Under the pieces are notes generated by a model. That model did not search any database and had not been told where the DNA came from. It worked only from the letters and a program-made list of their open reading frames with translations. Of a stretch of 56,329 nucleotides of DNA, positions 50,488-56,329 are shown piece by piece. A program made the translations under genes and the position numbers. Source of the stretch: Myxococcus sp. CA023 (lineage in GTDB: Bacteria > Myxococcota > Myxococcia > Myxococcales > Myxococcaceae). Numbering within the stretch: the stretch's first letter is position 1; every line of letters begins with the position of its first letter. Where the stretch lies: assembly GCF_010998615.1 (NCBI RefSeq), contig NZ_JAAEAH010000064.1, positions 1 through 56,329 on the forward strand. Reading direction: 5' to 3'.

Positions 50488-51624
50488 ATGGAATTCCAGC
50501 TCACCGACGCCCAGCGCGCGCTGCAGGACGCGGCACGCAAGTTTGCCCGCGAAGTGGTGCGTCCGAAGGCCGCCCACTACGACGAGACGGCCACCTTCCC
50601 ACTCGATTTGCTGACGACCGCGTGGGAGCTGGGGCTGCTCAACATGGCGATACCCGCCGAGTACGGCGGCGTGGGCCTGTCCCACCTGGACCAGACCATC
50701 GTCGCGGAGGAGTTGAGCTGGGGCTGTGCGGGCGTGGCGACGTCCATCATCGCCAACGACCTGGCCAACCTCCCCATCATCCTCCACGCGACGGAGGAGC
50801 AGAAGAAGCGGCTGCTCACGCCCTTCACGGAGAAGCTGAAGTTCTCCTCGTTCTGTCTCACGGAGCCCGAGGCCGGCAGCGACGTGGCCAACATGCAGAC
50901 CACGGCGCGGCTGGACGGAGACCACTACGTCCTCAACGGCGCCAAGTGCTTCATCACCAACGGCGGCCAGGCGAGCCAGTACACGGTGTTCGCCACGGTG
51001 GATAAGGGCAAGAAGCACAAGGGCATCACCTGCTTCGTGGTGGAGGGCCGCCCCGAAGGGCTCTCTGTCAGCAAGCACGAGAACAAGATGGGCCAGCGCG
51101 CCAGCGAGACGGTGTCGCTGACGTTCGAGGACGTGCGCGTCCCGGTGGCCAACCGCATTGGCGAAGAGGGTCAGGGCTTTGCCATCGCCATGGCCACGCT
51201 GGACAACAGCCGCCCGCTGACGGCCATGTTCTCCGTGGGCATCGCCCGCGCCGCGCTGGAGCACTCCATGGAGTACTCCACGCAGCGCCGCACCTTCGGC
51301 AAGCCCATCATCGAGCACCAGGCCATCCAGTTCATGATTGCCGACATGGCCATGAACACCCACGCGGCGCGCATGCTCACCTACGAGAGCGCGTGGCTGC
51401 TCGACGAGGGCAAGCGCAACTCCCTCCAGTCCAGCTACGCCAAGTGCTTCGCCGCGGACATGGCCATGAAGGTCGCTACCGACGCCGTCCAGGTGTACGG
51501 CGGCTACGGCTACATTAAGGAGTACCCCGTGGAGAAGCTGATGCGCGACGCCAAGCTCATCCAGGTCTACGAGGGCACCAGCCAGGTCCAGCGGCTCGTC
51601 ATCGCGCGGGAACTGTTCAAGTAG
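50488..51624 (+). CDS. Acyl-CoA dehydrogenase
   Basis: 378 residues. FAD and substrate motifs: 'CLTEPEAGSDVANMQTTA', 'VLNGAKCFITNGG', 'QRRTFGKPIIEHQAIQFMIA', and the catalytic Glu in 'LIQVYEGTSQVQRLVIA', placed as in short/medium-chain and glutaryl-like enzymes. It oxidises acyl-CoA to enoyl-CoA and passes electrons to ETF, encoded next. ATG 50488 has GAGG six bases upstream. Confidence 0.94.
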   Translation: MEFQLTDAQRALQDAARKFAREVVRPKAAHYDETATFPLDLLTTAWELGLLNMAIPAEYGGVGLSHLDQTIVAEELSWGCAGVATSIIANDLANLPIILHATEEQKKRLLTPFTEKLKFSSFCLTEPEAGSDVANMQTTARLDGDHYVLNGAKCFITNGGQASQYTVFATVDKGKKHKGITCFVVEGRPEGLSVSKHENKMGQRASETVSLTFEDVRVPVANRIGEEGQGFAIAMATLDNSRPLTAMFSVGIARAALEHSMEYSTQRRTFGKPIIEHQAIQFMIADMAMNTHAARMLTYESAWLLDEGKRNSLQSSYAKCFAADMAMKVATDAVQVYGGYGYIKEYPVEKLMRDAKLIQVYEGTSQVQRLVIARELFK

Positions 51625-51636
51625 CGCCGCGGCACC

Positions 51637-51672
51637 GCGTCCGGCGGCCGTTTCCCATTGCCGCCGCGACGC
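51637..51672. other. Long imperfect hairpin between dehydrogenase and etfB
   Basis: GCGTCCGGCGGC (51637-51648) pairs with GCCGCCGCGACGC (51660-51672) with one bulged base and an 11-base loop. No U-run follows at once. It may weaken transcription into etfBA or stabilise processed mRNA. Confidence 0.4.
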
Positions 51673-51741
51673 GCCAATGCCTATTAACCCAGACCGTTTT
51701 TTCCAGATTCCAAACTCCTCCCCGTAAGGAGAAGCACCGCC

Positions 51742-52539
51742 GTGAAGATCCTCGTCACCGCCAAGCGCGTGGAAGACCCCGAGTCGAAGATCAAGGTCAA
51801 GCCGGATGGCTCGGGCATCGTTCAGGAGGGGCTGAAGTACAAGATCAACCCCTTCGATGAAATCGGCGTCGAAGAAGGACTTCGGCTCGTCGCGAAGCAC
51901 CAGGGCGAGGTCGTCGTGGTGTCCATCGGTGGCAAGGAAGTGCAGGAGCAGCTCCGGCACGCTCTGGCCATGGGTGCGCACCGCGCAGTGTGGGTGAACC
52001 ACACCGGTCCGGTGGACCAGCTCGGCATCGCGGCCCTGCTCCAGAAGGTCGTGGAGAAGGAGCAGCCGGACCTCGTCATCCTAGGCAAGCAGTCCATCGA
52101 CGATGACCAGAACCAGGTAGGCCAGTACCTCGCCGAGTTCCTCGGCTGGGGCCAGGCCACGTTCGCTTCCAAGGTGGAGTCCATGGAGAGCGAGCAGGAG
52201 AAGAACAAGGTTCCCGCCATCGTCCTCACCGCCGACAAGAAGAGCGTGCAGGTGATTCGCGAGGTCGACAACGGGCTCGCTACGGTGGAGTGCCAGCTGC
52301 CCGCCGTCGTCACCACGGACCTGCGCCTCAACCAGCCGCGGTACGCCAGTCTCCCGGGCATCATGAAGGCGAAGAGCAAGCCCATCGAGGAGCTGACGCC
52401 GGCCAAGCTGAGCGTGGATGTCACCCCCGCCATCCAGGTCCTGAAGATGTCCTCGCCCCCGGCGCGCAAGGCCGGCATCAAGGTCGCGGACGTTCCTGCC
52501 CTGGTCGAGAAGCTGCACAACGAGGCGAAGGTCGTCTGA
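51742..52539 (+). CDS. etfB: Electron transfer flavoprotein, beta subunit
   Basis: 265 residues with a GTG start and AAGGAG upstream. 'MKILVTAKRVEDPESKIKVK', AMP-site region 'ILGKQSIDDDQNQVGQYLAE', and the recognition-loop area 'RYASLPGIMKAKSKPIE' are typical. With EtfA it carries electrons from acyl-CoA dehydrogenases to ETF-quinone oxidoreductase. Codon use is even and GC-rich, suggesting good expression. Confidence 0.96.
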   Translation: MKILVTAKRVEDPESKIKVKPDGSGIVQEGLKYKINPFDEIGVEEGLRLVAKHQGEVVVVSIGGKEVQEQLRHALAMGAHRAVWVNHTGPVDQLGIAALLQKVVEKEQPDLVILGKQSIDDDQNQVGQYLAEFLGWGQATFASKVESMESEQEKNKVPAIVLTADKKSVQVIREVDNGLATVECQLPAVVTTDLRLNQPRYASLPGIMKAKSKPIEELTPAKLSVDVTPAIQVLKMSSPPARKAGIKVADVPALVEKLHNEAKVV

Positions 52540-52575
52540 GCGGCCCTTCCGCACACTCTCTACGGAGTCATCCAA

Positions 52576-53541
<966 letters not shown>

Positions 53542-53570
53542 TACCGGAGGGCACGGACGTGTCCTGACGC

Positions 53571-53614
53571 AAGGGGCGACGTGGGGACCTCCCCGCGCCG
53601 CCCCTTCGCATTTT
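53571..53614. terminator. Terminator between etfA and convergent Coa1-like gene
   Basis: AAGGGGCG (53571-53578) pairs with CGCCCCTT (53599-53606), with inner GGGG/CCCC pairing possible. TTTT at 53611-53614 follows in the etfA direction. Confidence 0.6.
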
Positions 53615-53618
53615 CACC

Positions 53619-54161
53619 TCACAGCTCGATGTCGCGGCCCGCGTCGCGCGGCGCCACTTCTTTGGGCTCCGGGGCCTCGTCCGCGTAAGGCGGCTCGGCG
53701 GGCAGTGGCAGCTCGGGGCGCTTGCGTGGTTCGGCTCGGAGCAGGTCGATGAGCGTGCCGTCGCTCAGGGCGACGATGAGGTTGTTGAACTGCCAGGGGC
53801 CGTCTCCGCGTTTCTCACCCTGCGCGTGTAGCGTGCCCTTGCCGTCGGGCCCCTCGAGCGGGAGGGAGAACTGCGCGCGAGAGACACCGTTGCGGCTCTG
53901 TACGGAGCTGCGTCGGGGCAGGCCGCTTTCGATGGGCGTGCCCAGGGCGCGCCGCACCCGTGCGTCGCCGCTGGCGATGGCCACGGCCTCCTGGTGCGCG
54001 TCAGACTGCCCCAGGGAGGAGAAGCCCAGGTACGTGGCGAGCACTCCCAGGCCGATACACGAGGCGAGCAGCCCCAGGCATCCCAGCGGAAGGACCCAGC
54101 GCCAGTGGCGGCTCCACCAGCCAGGCCGAGGCGCCATTGAACCTTCCTGTGCTGTGTCCAT
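53619..54161 (-). CDS. Membrane protein with Coa1-like domain
   Basis: 180 residues: a hydrophobic anchor ('WRWVLPLGCLGLLASCIGLG'), then a small Coa1-type domain ('RVRRALGTPIESGLP', 'GTLHAQGEKRGDGPWQFNNL') and an acidic Pro-rich tail. Coa1 is known as a cytochrome oxidase assembly factor in mitochondria; bacterial members are mostly uncharacterised. ATG 54161 has GGAGG upstream; ATG 54137 with AGGAAGG is an alternative. Confidence 0.65.
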   Translation of the reverse strand: MDTAQEGSMAPRPGWWSRHWRWVLPLGCLGLLASCIGLGVLATYLGFSSLGQSDAHQEAVAIASGDARVRRALGTPIESGLPRRSSVQSRNGVSRAQFSLPLEGPDGKGTLHAQGEKRGDGPWQFNNLIVALSDGTLIDLLRAEPRKRPELPLPAEPPYADEAPEPKEVAPRDAGRDIEL

Positions 54162-54325
54162 GGCCGCCTCCTCCCACTTCACGCGCGGCCTCCTCTTATT
54201 CGCTCCCGAGGCTCGGGGGAACGCGTGGAAGCCGTCCGGCACCGCCAGCGGTTGGTGTGTGTACCGGGCAACAGGTAGATTTCGCGAGTGCTCCCAAGGG
54301 CCGGGGAGCACGTGAGGCTGGGCGC

Positions 54326-55303
54326 ATGCCTTCGCGCAGATCCTCCTCCGCAGAGGTGTTGTTGGACGTGCTGGAGGCACTGCCTCCAGGGCACCGGCTG
54401 TGGGTGCGTGGCGCGGGGCGAAGCCTGTTTCCGCTGCTGCGGGCCGGGGACTCGGTGCGGGTGATGCGCTGTGGCCCGGGCTCGCTGGCGACCGGGGACG
54501 TCGCGCTGATGCGGCAGGGGCGCGAGCTGGTGGCGCACGTGGTGGTGTCCACGCGGCCGTGGCGGACGGCCTCGCTGCTGGGGCCCCAGGACGCCCCGGG
54601 AGGCGTGACGCTGGGCCGGGTGGTGGCCATCCGCAGGGGCCGCTGGGTGATTCCACTGCCCAGACCGCTGCGTCCGGCGCTGCGGCTGGCGCAGCAGGCC
54701 GCGTCCACGGCGTGGGCCTGGCCTCGGACCCGGCTAGTGTCTCGGGGCGTGTGGGACTTCCTCTTCGCCGGATGGTCGCTGCCGCTTCGTCGCCGCCTGG
54801 TGGGGCCGTTGGAGGTGCGGCTCCTGACGGCCGGCGACCTGGACGCGCTCCTGGCCTTCGCCAGTGAGCGGCTGGTGGTGTCTCCGGGCTTCCTGCGCCG
54901 TCAGCTGCGCGAGCGCTGGGGCCTGCTGGACGCGGAGCGCAGAGGGGCCGCGGCGGGCGCCTTCGACGCCCAGGGACGGATGCACGGCTTCGCCTGGGTG
55001 GACTCCTACCGGCAGGAGGGCTTGCAGTTGGAGGGCGTCTGGGTGCGCTCCCTGGTGGTGGCGCCCCGCGTGCGGCGAATGGGCGTGGCCACGGGGCTGC
55101 TGGAGTGCCTGATGGAGGAGGCCCGACGCCAGGGGCAGTCGCACGTCTTCGCGGACGTGGACGACGACAACACGGCGTCGCTGCGCACGTTCGAGCGGCT
55201 GGCGTTCCGGCGAGCGGACGCCACGCTGACCCAGCAGGCCAACGAGGCCTGGGATGCCACGGGCCGCTCCAAGCGGCTGGTCGTCGTCGAGCGCACCCTG
55301 TAG
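54326..55303 (+). CDS. S24/S26 peptidase-fold domain fused to GNAT acetyltransferase
   Basis: 325 residues. The N-terminal about 120 residues have a signal-peptidase/LexA-like fold: nucleophile-type 'VRGAGRSLFPLLRAGD' and 'GDVALMRQGRELVAHVVV', where a His stands in place of the bacterial Lys, as in SipW/archaeal signal peptidases. No membrane anchor is seen. The C-terminal about 150 residues are a GNAT domain with 'LVVAPRVRRMGVATGLLECL'. It probably makes or processes a specific peptide, or the peptidase part only binds. ATG 54326 follows GTGAGG. Confidence 0.72.
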   Translation: MPSRRSSSAEVLLDVLEALPPGHRLWVRGAGRSLFPLLRAGDSVRVMRCGPGSLATGDVALMRQGRELVAHVVVSTRPWRTASLLGPQDAPGGVTLGRVVAIRRGRWVIPLPRPLRPALRLAQQAASTAWAWPRTRLVSRGVWDFLFAGWSLPLRRRLVGPLEVRLLTAGDLDALLAFASERLVVSPGFLRRQLRERWGLLDAERRGAAAGAFDAQGRMHGFAWVDSYRQEGLQLEGVWVRSLVVAPRVRRMGVATGLLECLMEEARRQGQSHVFADVDDDNTASLRTFERLAFRRADATLTQQANEAWDATGRSKRLVVVERTL

Positions 55304-55417
55304 GTGCGCCGCCGGAGGTTGCGCGGCCGCCCTGGCTGCGTCAAAAAGCCCGCGGCCGTGGCCGCCGTGACGTCCCCTGGCGAGCCCGGCGTCAATCTCT
55401 CCGGTGGCCCGCGCGAT

Positions 55418-56329
55418 ATGAGCACCTCGACGTCCGACATGCTGGGGGGGGCCACGGAGCCCTCGTCGCGGTCGCAGCGACTTCGCGCGGATGGGGCGCT
55501 GGCGCTCATCACTTCCTTCTGGGGCATCACCTTCGTGGTGGTGAAGGACGCGCTCGGGCACGGCGACCCGTTCAGCTTCCTCACGCTGCGCTTCATCGTG
55601 GGCGCGGTGGTGTTGAGCGCCCTGGCGGGACGGCAGGTGCTGACGGCGCGCAACCTGCGCAGCGGCACGATGCTGGGCACCTTCCTCTTCCTGGGGTTCT
55701 CGCTTCAGACGGTGGGGCTCACCACCACCACGCCGTCGCGCTCGGCGTTCATCACCGGGCTGTGCGTGCTGCTGGTGCCGCTGCTGTCGCTGGTGCTCTA
55801 CCGGAAGGCGCCGAAGTTCACCTCGCTGCTGGGGGTGGGCACGGCGGCGGTGGGGCTCTACCTCTTCACGCAGCCCGACGCGGGGCTTGGCAGTGGCGGC
55901 CTGTCGTCCGGAGATGTGCTGTCGCTGGGCGGCGCGGTGGCCTACGCGTGCCACATCCTCATGACGGAGCGGCATGCGCCGAAGCAGGGGGTGATGGGGC
56001 TGGTGGCGGTGCAGCTCTGGACGGTGGCGCTGCTGTCCGCGCTGTGCCTGCCCTTCGTGGAGCGGCGCGTGGCCTGGCATCCGTCCTTCGTGGGGGCGGT
56101 GCTCGTCTGCGGTGTGTTCGCCAGCGCGGTGGCCATCAGCCTCCAGACATGGGGGCAGGCGCGCACCACCGCGGTGCGCGCGGCGCTCATCTACTCGTTG
56201 GAGTCGGTGTTCGCCGCGCTGTTCTCAGTGATGCTGGGCTACGAGACGCTCGGGCCTCGCGAGTGGCTGGGCGGCGCGCTCATCCTGTCGGGCGTGTTGA
56301 TGTCGGAGGTGGGGGCGGCTGCTTGGGGG
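55418..56329 (+). CDS. EamA-family (DMT) transporter, runs off the window
   Basis: At least 304 residues without a stop. Ten membrane segments are visible in two EamA repeats ('LITSFWGITFVVVKDALGHG', 'TTPSRSAFITGLCVLLVPL', 'AALIYSLESVFAALFSVML'). The end is nearly reached ('GGALILSGVLMSEVG'). A run of eight G lies 33 bases into the gene. Substrate unknown. The upstream 114 bases hold no clear terminator. Confidence 0.88.
   Translation, partial: MSTSTSDMLGGATEPSSRSQRLRADGALALITSFWGITFVVVKDALGHGDPFSFLTLRFIVGAVVLSALAGRQVLTARNLRSGTMLGTFLFLGFSLQTVGLTTTTPSRSAFITGLCVLLVPLLSLVLYRKAPKFTSLLGVGTAAVGLYLFTQPDAGLGSGGLSSGDVLSLGGAVAYACHILMTERHAPKQGVMGLVAVQLWTVALLSALCLPFVERRVAWHPSFVGAVLVCGVFASAVAISLQTWGQARTTAVRAALIYSLESVFAALFSVMLGYETLGPREWLGGALILSGVLMSEVGAAAWG

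Noticed and set aside
50458..52002. A 514-codon open frame on the minus strand
   Set aside because: It mirrors the acyl-CoA dehydrogenase and etfB genes and has no recognisable protein features.
55304..55417. GC-rich partial inverted repeats before the last gene
   Set aside because: No arm is long and clean enough to call a terminator.
55450..55458. Run of eight G early in the last transporter gene, as a phase-variation tract
   Set aside because: Eight G is common by chance at this GC content, and no other sign of a switching gene is present.

Overview
The window is about 70% GC and packed with genes in short overlapping operons. Gene content points to a myxobacterium of the Myxococcus/Corallococcus type: a Thg1-like 3'-5' polymerase, many secreted and lipoprotein hypotheticals, a large outer-membrane barrel next to lptM-lysA, and a MacB/FtsX-type ADOP permease. 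No rRNA, tRNA, CRISPR array, insertion sequence or prophage was seen. No gene-free stretch exceeds 300 bases. The two longest gaps are 4089-4356 (promoters and repeats) and 23134-23395 (a 22-bp perfect inverted repeat).

Layout. 1-1.7 kb: the N-terminal stub of an IGHMBP2-like helicase, divergent from a stand-alone GyrB-like protein whose ATP site is destroyed. 1.8-4.1 kb: a secreted subtilisin-family protease. 4.2-5.6 kb: a polynucleotide-kinase-like P-loop protein overlapping a Thg1-like 3'-5' RNA polymerase, behind a plausible sigma-54 promoter; this is a candidate inducible RNA-repair operon. 5.6-7.3 kb: a DUF350/transglutaminase-like membrane pair and a CAP-domain gene remnant. 7.2-11.7 kb: two divergent operons, desaturase + PAP2 and BtaA-like + GNAT + haem-oxygenase-like di-iron protein, which look like an undescribed amino-lipid pathway. 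11.6-16.5 kb: an unusual aquaporin-like channel with a soluble tail, a GT39/ArnT-like glycosyltransferase, and a DUF255 thioredoxin-fold protein. 16.5-22.5 kb: a transglutaminase-like protein, an overlapping ATP-grasp/GNAT pair, and an HD hydrolase translationally coupled to a Nudix-metallo-beta-lactamase fusion. 22.5-26.8 kb: two related glycine-rich envelope proteins, a cytochrome c-FTR1 iron permease fusion, and small secreted proteins.

26.9-32.4 kb holds thyA-folA divergent from a cobalamin adenosyltransferase, queG, a DMT transporter and two 2-oxoglutarate oxygenases (the second is AlkB). 32.5-40.6 kb holds the ADOP permease, an ATP-grasp protein, a repeat-bearing secreted protein, MTA phosphorylase, a broken YihY gene, an M48 lipoprotein protease and mutM. 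40.7-48.4 kb is a long forward operon: outer-membrane barrel, lptM, lysA, dapA, dapB, a FAH-family hydrolase, folK and a TPR protein. It supplies diaminopimelate/lysine and one folate step and may be co-regulated with envelope assembly. 48.4-53.6 kb: kdsD (with a decayed copy of its own 3' end just behind it), transaldolase, then acyl-CoA dehydrogenase-etfB-etfA behind a perfect palindromic operator. The window closes with a Coa1-like membrane protein, a signal-peptidase-fold/GNAT fusion and a DMT transporter that runs off the end.

The best candidates for something new are the kinase-Thg1-like operon with its promoter architecture, the divergent lipid cluster, and the ATP-dead GyrB paralogue.
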